A DNA stretch of 12,550 bases from Proteiniphilum sp. GTDB lineage: Bacteria > Bacteroidota > Bacteroidia > Bacteroidales > Dysgonomonadaceae. A model generated the notes under the pieces. It was given only the letters and a program-made list of their open reading frames with translations, had not been told where the DNA came from and searched no databases. The stretch lies in NCBI GenBank assembly GCA_031255275.1, contig JAIRSV010000062.1, positions 1 through 12,550 on the forward strand. The letters are read 5' to 3'. Below, in pieces: positions 1 to 7,258 of the stretch (position 1 is its first letter; the number at the start of each line of letters is the position of its first letter). The translations under genes were made by a program, and so were the position numbers.

Positions 1-594
1 CTTATCTTTAATTTTCCCTATTCCGGCGGAGGACGCTTAGATTTGGATCTGAATTTCCATTACGCCAAGCGTTGCGTGGCCATTCCGGGCGATACCTTTT
101 ATATCGACAACGGATTCTACAGGGTGAAACAGGTTGCGGATACACTCGGATATATCAACAACCAGCGGATTTTATCGCAAAGGTCCGACCATGATTTCCT
201 CCCGGAGATTTTTCACTGTTTCCCTCACAATCACCGCTTTAACTGGAATATCAAAAGTTTTGGCCCGGTTTATATACCGGAAAGAGGAGTTACAATGCAG
301 ATTGACACACTCAACATACTATTGTACCGCAATCTGATTGCGTATGAAACGGAAAAACAGGTTGCGGTAAAGAATGGGGCGGTGATGCTGGGCGACAGTG
401 CAATCGGTGAATATACTTTCGGTAAGAACTATTATTTTATGGCGGGCGATTATGTGTTCGATTCTCAGGATTCGCGTTACTGGGGCCTGTTGCCCGAAGA
501 TCATATCACGGGTAAGGTTGCCTTTGTATGGAATACCAAGGACAGGAATACCGGAAAAAAGCGGTGGAACAGATTTTTGAAAAAAATAGAATAG
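1..594 (+). CDS. lepB: Signal peptidase I (S26 family) paralogue, C-terminal part
   Basis: Membrane-bound serine protease that removes signal peptides on the outer face of the inner membrane. The frame is open from base 1 to the TAG at 592-594, so 197 residues are visible and the start is outside the window. Visible family signatures are YAKRCVAIPGD at bases 61-93, where the Lys (67-69) aligns with the general-base Lys of LepB; a GD-containing strand near 394; and GDYVFDSQDSRYWG followed by the I-x-G-K block around 445-525, which is box E. The insert with FGPVYIPERG (about 271-300) is typical of Bacteroidetes LepB proteins. The N-terminal membrane anchor and the Ser nucleophile are not visible, so activity cannot be confirmed. 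Only 5 bases separate it from the next gene, suggesting cotranscription. Its place beside an exported-peptide locus suggests a dedicated rather than housekeeping peptidase (inference). The family call is firm; the symbol is by homology only. Confidence 0.9.
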   Translation, partial: LIFNFPYSGGGRLDLDLNFHYAKRCVAIPGDTFYIDNGFYRVKQVADTLGYINNQRILSQRSDHDFLPEIFHCFPHNHRFNWNIKSFGPVYIPERGVTMQIDTLNILLYRNLIAYETEKQVAVKNGAVMLGDSAIGEYTFGKNYYFMAGDYVFDSQDSRYWGLLPEDHITGKVAFVWNTKDRNTGKKRWNRFLKKIE

Positions 595-599
595 ACAAA

Positions 600-2435
600 A
601 TGATGCTGAAACGGATAATACATCATTCAATCAATTCCATATTGTTAATACCATTTATAATGGTACTGTGCACTGTTTTTGTCGTTAGTAAGGATCTTGC
701 GAACGGCGTTGTGTCGGGGAAATATTTCTGGTTTTATCTTTCCATAATACTGGTTTCAGTTGGTGTTATTGTTTCTATTTCAGTCAACCGCAAAAGAATC
801 GTCTTTTCCGTCGTGGACATGCTTATAAGCCTGTTCTGCATTTCCGGCCTGATAATAACATCCTTCCACGGTGGCGGTATCTCCAACAAATCCGTACTAT
901 TGCTGCTGATCCTGATCCTCTATTTTTATTGTAAGGTATTCGCCGTCCAATATAAATGGAATGTGTTTATCCTTACCGTTGTCTTTATCTTCACAGGATT
1001 TGTAGAAGCGGTATGGGGCTTGAGGCAATTATATGGTTTCGCCTCCTCACAACATAGCCTTTTTAAAACGACAGGCTCATTTTTCAATCCGGGGCCTTAT
1101 GCCGGGTATCTGGCAATGGTTATGCCGCTTGCTTTTTACTGTATCCTCAACGATTACCGTGTTTTAAAAAACAGATTCCGATATACATATATTCCTTTCT
1201 ACGTCAGATGGGGTATATCCCTGTTGTCGTTTTGCGGCATTCTGACGGTTCTTCCCGTCGCGATGAGCCGCGCCGCGTGGATTGCCGCGACAGCGGGATG
1301 CCTTATCGCGGGCGTATTGTATTTGAGAAAGAAGAAGAAACTAAAAACATACGTTTGTCGTTTTCGAAAAACGATACCGGTTATCCTGTCGGGAGCAGTT
1401 GTTCTTTTGGTGATAGGCGTAATTGGTATTTATCGTCTCAAAAAGGATTCGGCCGACGGAAGGGCTTTCATCTGGAAAACGTCGGTGCAGGTTATCGGGG
1501 AACGCCCATTCGGAGTCGGTTTGGGTAATTTCCCCGGGGTGTACGGGGAGAAACAGTCAGAGTATTTTGCCGCAGGGCGAGGTTCGGCGCAGGAGCAGGT
1601 GGTGGCCGAAGGCCCCGAATATGCGTTTAACGAATATATACAGGTATGCGTTGAGTTTGGTATAATTCCGTTCCTTGTGTTCGTTTCCTCGATTGTATGC
1701 GCTGTTTGCACCGCCGTCCGAAGGAAAAGATACGCCCCTCTTGGCGCCCTTTTATCCCTGCTGGTCTTTGCTTCCATGTCGTACCCGTTCAGTGTTTTGC
1801 CGTTCCTTATATCATTTGTTTTCTTAGTCGCTTTATGCATGCAGGATAACCCGGCAAAAAGCCCTTCTTATTCGCCAAAACTTTCGGCTACAATTATTTT
1901 CATTTTAACTTTGTGCTTCATTACTAATATCTCCATCTATAACAGGTATCCGTTGTATGAGGCTTACAAAAGATGGAATAAGTCGAAGATGTTGTATGAT
2001 GTTGGTTTGTATGAGGATGTGAGCAGGGAGTATGCCAAAATACATCCTTACCTGTATCACGAGATACGGTTTTTATTTGAATATGCGCAAAGCCTCTCCA
2101 AATCGGGGCAGCCGGGGGAGAGCAACCGGGTTTTGGAGATGGCCGTAAAAATCGGTTGCGACCCGATGCTGTACAACATTATGGGGAAAAACTACCAGGC
2201 GCTCGGCAACTATGCGCTTGCAGAGAAATATTTCAACAAAGCGACGATGATAGCGCCGAACCGGCTGTATCCCTATTACCTGCTGGCCAAGCTCTATGAT
2301 GAAACGGGAGACGGGGAAAAAGTGTGCCGGATGGCCGAATTTATCCGGACAAAAGAAGCCAAAGTACATTCTATGGCAGTTGATGAAATGAGAGACGAAA
2401 TGAAATTACTATGCGAAAAATATAAATCCGAATAA
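600..2435 (+). CDS. O-antigen ligase/polymerase-like membrane protein (Wzy_C) with C-terminal TPR
   Basis: Polytopic inner-membrane protein of the O-antigen ligase/Wzy/PglL superfamily, whose members transfer undecaprenyl-linked glycans to lipid A, glycan chains or proteins in the periplasm. Starting at the tandem ATGs at 600 and 603 it has 611 residues; the frame is open farther upstream but there it overlaps the signal peptidase gene, so 600 is preferred. About ten hydrophobic segments fill residues 1-430. The family motif G-x-F-x-N-P-x-x-Y-A-G-Y-L lies at about residues 160-172, and the Wzy_C loop contains GRAFIW followed by GVGLGNFPGVYG (about 287-310). The C-terminal 140 residues hold TPR-like repeats (YNIMGKNYQALGNYALAEKYF). 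Acceptor and glycan cannot be told from sequence: LPS ligase, polymerase and protein O-oligosaccharyltransferase are all possible. The lack of glycosyltransferase neighbours argues against an O-antigen cluster. The stop is 2 bases before the adaptor start, indicating tight translational linkage. Confidence 0.85.
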   Translation: MMLKRIIHHSINSILLIPFIMVLCTVFVVSKDLANGVVSGKYFWFYLSIILVSVGVIVSISVNRKRIVFSVVDMLISLFCISGLIITSFHGGGISNKSVLLLLILILYFYCKVFAVQYKWNVFILTVVFIFTGFVEAVWGLRQLYGFASSQHSLFKTTGSFFNPGPYAGYLAMVMPLAFYCILNDYRVLKNRFRYTYIPFYVRWGISLLSFCGILTVLPVAMSRAAWIAATAGCLIAGVLYLRKKKKLKTYVCRFRKTIPVILSGAVVLLVIGVIGIYRLKKDSADGRAFIWKTSVQVIGERPFGVGLGNFPGVYGEKQSEYFAAGRGSAQEQVVAEGPEYAFNEYIQVCVEFGIIPFLVFVSSIVCAVCTAVRRKRYAPLGALLSLLVFASMSYPFSVLPFLISFVFLVALCMQDNPAKSPSYSPKLSATIIFILTLCFITNISIYNRYPLYEAYKRWNKSKMLYDVGLYEDVSREYAKIHPYLYHEIRFLFEYAQSLSKSGQPGESNRVLEMAVKIGCDPMLYNIMGKNYQALGNYALAEKYFNKATMIAPNRLYPYYLLAKLYDETGDGEKVCRMAEFIRTKEAKVHSMAVDEMRDEMKLLCEKYKSE

Positions 2436-2437
2436 TT

Positions 2438-3505
2438 ATGTCAAAAAAGATTCTGACGGGTATTGTACTCGTGTCGGCGCTGTTTTCGTGTTCGCCGAAT
2501 GGGGAGAGTAAAAAAGAGGAAGAGACCGAAAAGGTGACGGAAGTGGCGGACGATAAGCCAACAGAGGTAAAAGCGAGCGTGCTGGAATACCGGGATTTCA
2601 ACTACGAACTGGTCTCCAACGGAACCATTGCCGCCTTGCATAAGGCCGACCTCCGTTTCCAGTCGCAAGAACATATCGTGAAGATATATGTGAAGAACGG
2701 CGAGAGGGTCGCCAAGGGGCAAAAGCTAGCGGAACTCGACAGGTTTAAACTCCAAAACAGTATGGAACAGGCCGAAGAGTCGTTTGAGCGAGCCAAACTC
2801 GACTTGCAGGACGTGCTTATCAGCCGGGGATATTCTTTGGGCGATTCGGCGCGGATACCTCCGGAGGTGTTGAAAATTGCCAAAATCAGGAGCAATTACG
2901 AGCAGAGCCGCAACAATTACGAACTGGCTAAGTACAATCTGGATATGACGACGCTGTATGCTCCGTTCGGCGGGGTGGTGGCCAATCTTACCGCGAAGGA
3001 ATACAACCGTCCGGAAGATCCTTTCTGCACGATTGTTGACAACGGGAATCCCGAAGTGGTTTTCAATATACTTGAAAACGAACTGTCTCTTGTCAACCTG
3101 AATGATAAGGTGATTGTGTCGCCTTTCTCGCTGAGCGCCTATTCGGTGGAGGGGCGAATTTCCGAAATAAATCCCGTGATCGACCGAAACGGGATGGTGA
3201 GGGTGAAGGCTGTGGTGAGCAACCGGGATAATGCGTTTTATGAGGGAATGAACGTAAAGGTGCGTGTGCAGCGACTGCTGGGCAGGCAGCTTGTAATACC
3301 CAAATCGGCGGTCGTGTTGAGGACGAATAAGAAAGTTGCCTTCACCCTGAAAAACAGCAGGGCAATGTGGAATTATGTGGAAACAGCACAGGAGAATACC
3401 GACAGCTACGTGCTTATCCCGGATAAAATAAATGAGGGAGACAGTATTATTTACGACGGAAATATGCATCTGATGGATCAGTCGCCCGTAATCCTTATAC
3501 GGTAA
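2438..3505 (+). CDS. RND efflux periplasmic adaptor (HlyD/AcrA family), lipoprotein
   Basis: Membrane fusion protein that links an inner-membrane RND permease to a TolC-type channel. It has 355 residues. A lipoprotein signal peptide with lipobox LFSC places the acylated Cys at residue 18, followed by a charged Glu/Lys-rich linker (about 22-45). The first half of the barrel-sandwich (lipoyl) domain is at about 65-101 (VKNGERVAKGQKLAELD), the alpha-hairpin coiled coil at about 102-170, and the second lipoyl half carries the APFGGVV signature at 175-181. Beta-barrel and membrane-proximal domains follow (about 205-355; VIPKSAVV at 286-293). Length is normal for the family. The start follows the ligase stop by 2 bases and the RND gene begins 35 bases after its stop, so it is the adaptor of that pump. 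It is the only adaptor visible and probably serves both RND permeases. The substrate is unknown. Confidence 0.95.
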   Translation: MSKKILTGIVLVSALFSCSPNGESKKEEETEKVTEVADDKPTEVKASVLEYRDFNYELVSNGTIAALHKADLRFQSQEHIVKIYVKNGERVAKGQKLAELDRFKLQNSMEQAEESFERAKLDLQDVLISRGYSLGDSARIPPEVLKIAKIRSNYEQSRNNYELAKYNLDMTTLYAPFGGVVANLTAKEYNRPEDPFCTIVDNGNPEVVFNILENELSLVNLNDKVIVSPFSLSAYSVEGRISEINPVIDRNGMVRVKAVVSNRDNAFYEGMNVKVRVQRLLGRQLVIPKSAVVLRTNKKVAFTLKNSRAMWNYVETAQENTDSYVLIPDKINEGDSIIYDGNMHLMDQSPVILIR

Positions 3506-3540
3506 ATTATTTTAGTGAAGGATAACAAACAGTCAAAGTC

Positions 3541-6500
3541 ATGATCAAATATCTCATACACCGTCCCATCTCCGTTGTGGTGACTTATGCGGCGCTATTC
3601 ATACTGGGAATCATTGTCTATATGAACATCCCGGTATCGCTGCTGCCCGACATCGCGATACCCGAAATCACTGTGCAGGTCTCCGGACAAAACACTTCGG
3701 CACGCGAACTGGAGAATACGGTGGTCGGCAACATCCGCCGGCAGTTGATGCAGGTGAGCCGGCTGCGCGACATTCGCAGCGAAACCCGCGACGGAAACGC
3801 CGTTATCCGTATGAGTTTTGAGTACGGAACCAATACCGATCTGGCTTTCATCGAGGTGAACGAGAAAATCGACGCCGCAATGAACTACCTCCCCCGCGAG
3901 GTCGCCCGCCCGCGGGTAATCAAAGCCAGCGCTACCGATATTCCTGTATTCAGCCTGGCGCTCACCCTCAGCGCCGACAGTTGTTTCGAACAGACCGACG
4001 TGACAAAGTTCATCGAACTTGGCGAGTTTGCCGAGAGCGTCATCCGGCGCCGCTTCGAGCAGCTTCCGCAGGTGGCCATGACGGATGTGTCGGGGGTGAT
4101 GAACAGGCAAATCCTCATCTCGCCCGACAGGAGGATGATCGACATTGCCGGCATCACACTCCCCGACATAGAGCGGGCATTGAACAACAACAACGTGGAT
4201 CCCGGCAGCATGATTGTCCGCGACGGATATTACGAGTACGTCATCCGCTTTTCCTCGATACTGCGGACACTGGAAGACATCGAGAATATTTATCTCCGTA
4301 AAAACGAACGCATATACCAACTGAAAGACTTGGCCAAAGTGGAGTTCGCACCCGAAAAGGAACAGGGTATGGCCATATACAACGGCAAACGCGCCATCAT
4401 TCTCTCCGTGATAAAGCAGTCGGAAGAAAACATGAGCAACATGCAGCATGCCATGGACAAGGTAGTGGAGCAGTTCAGGAAAGATTTCCCGGAAATAGAG
4501 TTCAACATGACGCAAAACCAGACGGAACTGCTCGACTATACCATATCCAACCTGCAGCAGAACCTTCTCCTGGCCTTTCTCTTCGTATTCCTCATCTCCG
4601 TGCTGTTTCTCAAGGACGGGCTTTCGTCCGTTATCATCGGCCTGAGCCTGTTTGTGTCGCTCATCATCAGCATCCTGTTTTTCTACCTCTTCCACGTCTC
4701 GCTCAACGTGGTCTCGCTCACGGGGCTGATTCTCGCTTCGGGCAATATGATAGACAACTCCATCGTCGTGACCGACAACATCGGCCAGTACCGCCGCCGC
4801 GGCATGTCGCTGAGCCGCGCTTGCGTGACCGGAACCGGCGAAGTCGGCGTACCCATGCTCAGTTCCGCGCTGACCAACATCTCCGTATTCCTGCCCCTGA
4901 TATTTATGAGCGGGATAGCGGGCGCGATATTTTTCGACCAGGCCTTTTCTGTTACCGTCGGCCTGCTCGTATCCTACCTCACGGGCATGACGCTCCTCCC
5001 GATACTCTACAAGTTGGTATATACCGTCAGGCTCCCCGCTTTCCTCACCGGCAGGGCGACGACGGAAGCGCGGGAGGAGGAAAAGGATTCCCTCGCCCAA
5101 AGAATATATCACCGGGGGATCGACTGGGTCTTCTCGCACAAGATACTGACCCTTACGGCCATGCTTCTCCTCTCGCCACTCTGCGTGGCGCTCTTCCTAT
5201 TTATCCGGAAAGAGAAGATGCCCGATATTAACCAGAATGAGGTGATCGTGCACTTGGACTGGAACGAAAACATCCATATTCGCGAAAACTACGAACGCTG
5301 CATTCAATTCTTTCAGGCGATCGACTCCCAAACGGAAGAAAATTCGGGATTGGTCGGCCTGCAACAGTTCCTGCTGAACAGGGACAGGGAACTCTCTTCC
5401 ACCGAAGTGGAGATCTACCTGAAGACCAAAACGGCAAAGGAAATAATCCGGCTGAAAAAGAACATCCGCGAATATTTTCTGGAGCGCTATCCGGCCGTCT
5501 CGATAACGTTTTCGCCGGCAGGCAACATCTTCGAAAAGATATTTACGACCGGAGAAGCCGACCTCGTCGTAGAATACTACGCCGTGGACAAAACCCGCAA
5601 CGTGGACGCGGGGACGGTGCTTGCCATCGAGGAAAAACTAAAACTCCTGACCGGCGAAACTCCTGCGGGAAACTCCTTCCGCAACCAGATAAACCTGCGG
5701 ATAGACCGCGAGAAGCTGCTGCTCTACAATGTAGATTACGACTTGGTATATCGTGCACTCCGAACCGCTTTCAAGGAAAATCAGTTTGCCACGCTGCGAT
5801 CACAGCAGCAATACTTGCCCATACTGCTGGGCGACGAGGAGAAAACGATCACCGACGTCATAGAGAATACGCTGATAGAGATCTCCTCAAACAGCGACGG
5901 CACAAAGAACAGGGTAGCCCTTTCCTCCTTCGTGACGGCGACCCCGACGGAAGACCTGAAGACCATCGTGGCGGGAAAAGCGGGGGAATACATCCCGTTT
6001 CCCTTCTACGAAACGGAAAACGAGAAACGAATCATGGAAAGGGTGAAGAGCGAAACAGTGAAGGATCGGGACTGGGAAACGGACTTCTCCGGCGGTTTCT
6101 TTTCCAACAGAAAGATGATCAACGAGATGATCGTGATCCTCTTGGTCTCCATCATGCTGATGTATTTCATTCTGGCCGCCCAGTTCGAGAACTTCAAACA
6201 GCCGCTCGTCGTGCTCTTGGAGATACCGATTGACATATCAGCAGCGCTGGCGCTGCTGATTGTCACGGGGCACACGCTCAACCTGATGTCGGCCATCGGC
6301 ATAGTAGTCACTTGCGGTATCATCATCAACGACTCCATCCTCAAGATAGACGTGATGAACCAACTGCGAAAGAAGGGCATGCCCCTTATGGAAGCGATAC
6401 ACGAAGCCGGCCGCCGGCGACTGAAGGCCATCCTCATGACGAGCATGACTTCCATCGTGTGTATGATACCGCTCCTGTTCACCAACGACCTGGGGTCGAA

Positions 6501-6633
6501 CCTCGAGAAGCCGCTGGCAATCGCCACCATCGGCGGGATGCTTATGGGGACTCCCGTCAGTCTCTTCGTCGTGCCGTTGGTGTACTGGTGGATATACAGG
6601 AAGAAAGAAATGAAAAGAAAAAATATGATTTAA
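3541..6633 (+). CDS. RND family transporter permease (AcrB/MdtB-like), complete
   Basis: Proton-driven inner-membrane permease that takes substrates from the periplasm or inner leaflet and passes them through an adaptor and outer membrane channel. It has 1030 residues, close to AcrB length. The N-terminus (first membrane helix about 10-28, then IPVSLLPDIAIPEI) and the PRVIKASATDIP block are typical of RND porter domains. Two repeats of membrane bundle plus periplasmic porter domain are present. TM4 carries M-I-D-N-S-I-V-V with Asp405 kept, but the position of the second AcrB relay Asp is Asn406. The TM10 position of the AcrB relay Lys is Asn930 (IIINDSILKID). Such substitutions occur in other RND subgroups, so they do not prove inactivity. 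The loop after the first membrane bundle is acidic (TEAREEEKD, about 5062-5088). It sits directly after the adaptor. Drug, metabolite and peptide substrates cannot be separated from sequence; the NVEALA gene downstream makes peptide export a fair hypothesis. Confidence 0.95.
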   Translation: MIKYLIHRPISVVVTYAALFILGIIVYMNIPVSLLPDIAIPEITVQVSGQNTSARELENTVVGNIRRQLMQVSRLRDIRSETRDGNAVIRMSFEYGTNTDLAFIEVNEKIDAAMNYLPREVARPRVIKASATDIPVFSLALTLSADSCFEQTDVTKFIELGEFAESVIRRRFEQLPQVAMTDVSGVMNRQILISPDRRMIDIAGITLPDIERALNNNNVDPGSMIVRDGYYEYVIRFSSILRTLEDIENIYLRKNERIYQLKDLAKVEFAPEKEQGMAIYNGKRAIILSVIKQSEENMSNMQHAMDKVVEQFRKDFPEIEFNMTQNQTELLDYTISNLQQNLLLAFLFVFLISVLFLKDGLSSVIIGLSLFVSLIISILFFYLFHVSLNVVSLTGLILASGNMIDNSIVVTDNIGQYRRRGMSLSRACVTGTGEVGVPMLSSALTNISVFLPLIFMSGIAGAIFFDQAFSVTVGLLVSYLTGMTLLPILYKLVYTVRLPAFLTGRATTEAREEEKDSLAQRIYHRGIDWVFSHKILTLTAMLLLSPLCVALFLFIRKEKMPDINQNEVIVHLDWNENIHIRENYERCIQFFQAIDSQTEENSGLVGLQQFLLNRDRELSSTEVEIYLKTKTAKEIIRLKKNIREYFLERYPAVSITFSPAGNIFEKIFTTGEADLVVEYYAVDKTRNVDAGTVLAIEEKLKLLTGETPAGNSFRNQINLRIDREKLLLYNVDYDLVYRALRTAFKENQFATLRSQQQYLPILLGDEEKTITDVIENTLIEISSNSDGTKNRVALSSFVTATPTEDLKTIVAGKAGEYIPFPFYETENEKRIMERVKSETVKDRDWETDFSGGFFSNRKMINEMIVILLVSIMLMYFILAAQFENFKQPLVVLLEIPIDISAALALLIVTGHTLNLMSAIGIVVTCGIIINDSILKIDVMNQLRKKGMPLMEAIHEAGRRRLKAILMTSMTSIVCMIPLLFTNDLGSNLEKPLAIATIGGMLMGTPVSLFVVPLVYWWIYRKKEMKRKNMI

Positions 6634-6743
6634 TGGAAGAAAAGGGCGGAGCATTATCCTACTTCGCAAAATATGTGAGAATAAGTTCCACCCGGGTTCT
6701 TCCCCCTAAAAAGAAAGGAGGTGCTGCAAAGATAAATAATTAA
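6633..6743 (+). CDS. Doubtful 36-codon reading frame after the RND gene
   Basis: An ATG overlaps the RND stop codon (TAATG), giving a possible stop-restart, and the frame runs 36 residues to the TAA at 6741-6743. The predicted peptide is basic towards its end, with a VLPPKKKGG stretch, and has no signal peptide or known domain. I do not recognise a function. The DNA coding its second half contains a purine-rich anti-16S-like motif and the reverse complement of a Bacteroidetes promoter element, so the sequence may be kept for its DNA/RNA content and not as protein. It is listed because the overlap is striking; it may well be untranslated. Confidence 0.15.
   Translation: MEEKGGALSYFAKYVRISSTRVLPPKKKGGAAKINN
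6712..6723 (+). promoter_or_regulatory. Perfect extended Shine-Dalgarno-like motif without a start codon
   Basis: AGAAAGGAGGTG is the exact complement of the 3' tail of Bacteroidetes 16S rRNA (CACCTCCTTTCT, from general knowledge). No ATG, GTG or TTG lies at usable spacing downstream of it; the NVEALA start is about 100 bases away. Bacteroidales rarely use such sites, and the other genes in this window lack them. It could be a ribosome-pairing element in a transcript, part of a dispersed intergenic repeat, or chance. Confidence 0.3.
6727..6734 (-). promoter_or_regulatory. Possible Bacteroidetes -7 promoter element, antisense
   Basis: Read on the minus strand this is TATCTTTG, a full match to the Bacteroides primary sigma factor -7 consensus TAnnTTTG. 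At 19 bases upstream the -33 position reads TTAG (6754-6757 on +), three of four matches to TTTG. Transcription would begin near 6720 and run leftward into the 3' end of the first RND gene. No minus-strand gene is seen there, so the product would be an antisense RNA, or the site is a relic or chance match. Confidence 0.3.
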
Positions 6744-6826
6744 AAGCTGAAATCTAAGTGATTTCCAACTGTTGAAATGATAGACACAGTAAAAAAATAT
6801 TAAATACTTTATTTAAAATGTGATTT

Positions 6827-7150
6827 GTGAAAAAGAAAATTTTATACGGATTTGCGATATTGGCCATAGCGGCTGTAGCAGCATTTAATTTAAATTTCAA
6901 CAATGATGAAAATGTTCCCTCTCCTCTGACTTTAGCCAATGTGGAAGCATTGGCAGAAGAAAATAATTCAAATCCCCAAGGGTGGAGTGAAGATAAGGCC
7001 GAAACGACATCTTATATGGATGGACGTGAATATAAAAGAAGTGTAATTATTAATTGTTATGAAGGTGGTCCACAATCATCGTGTACTCGTAGTTGTAAGT
7101 ATCAGCTTAAAAATGATAATGGAACCTGGACAGACTGGATGTATTGTTGA
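6827..7150 (+). CDS. NVEALA family secreted peptide precursor
   Basis: Small secreted protein of the Bacteroidales NVEALA family, whose biochemical role is not established as far as I know. It has 107 residues from a GTG start followed by three Lys codons. The hydrophobic segment spans about residues 5-20. The family motif N-V-E-A-L-A is at residues 38-43 (bases 6938-6955) and ends in A-L-A, which fits the -3/-1 rule for signal peptidase I; cleavage after Ala43 would release a 64-residue product. That product is polar and has four Cys (77, 86, 90 and 107, spacing C-x8-C-x3-C-x16-C), the last being the final residue, so two disulfides are plausible. The in-frame codons before the start read ATG TGA TTT GTG, so an ATG nine bases upstream is closed at once by a stop. 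It lies inside a pump operon, with its own leader (6634-6826) and a terminator after it. The DNA is visibly more A+T-rich than the flanking pump genes. Confidence 0.85.
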   Translation: MKKKILYGFAILAIAAVAAFNLNFNNDENVPSPLTLANVEALAEENNSNPQGWSEDKAETTSYMDGREYKRSVIINCYEGGPQSSCTRSCKYQLKNDNGTWTDWMYC

Positions 7151-7157
7151 TAGCAAA

Positions 7158-7185
7158 AAGAGGGTGAGATCACTTTCACCCTCTT
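7158..7185 (+). terminator. Intrinsic terminator after the NVEALA gene
   Basis: AAGAGGGTGA (7158-7167) pairs perfectly with TCACCCTCTT (7176-7185), a 10-bp stem with an 8-base loop, starting 8 bases after the NVEALA stop. The following sequence is A/T-rich (TATATAAATTATT) but lacks a long uninterrupted T run, so termination may be partial. It would raise peptide mRNA over the genes downstream, or stabilise its 3' end. Confidence 0.75.
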
Positions 7186-7258
7186 ATATAAATTATTCCT
7201 ATCGTTTAATATAAAGGTTCGTTTTCTATTTAAAAACAATATATAGATTTAAAGAAAT

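Noticed and set aside
528..599. Upstream extension of the ligase-like gene to an ATG at 528
   Set aside because: It would overlap the signal peptidase gene by 67 bases and add a hydrophilic tail; the tandem ATGs at 600 and 603 directly precede the first membrane helix.
3595..5139. Long minus-strand open frame (about 514 codons) opposite the first RND gene
   Set aside because: The product is rich in His, Asp, Val and Gly without domain order, and lies fully opposite a clear RND gene in a GC-biased region; it is a codon-bias shadow.
6801..6812. TACTTTAT-like box upstream of the NVEALA start
   Set aside because: It matches TAnnTTTG poorly and no -33 element stands out; A/T-rich sequence makes such matches likely by chance.
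7244..7251. TAGATTTA as a -7 promoter box for the propeller gene
   Set aside because: It is only 7 bases before the ATG, which would place the transcript start at the start codon, and no TTTG is found at the -33 distance.
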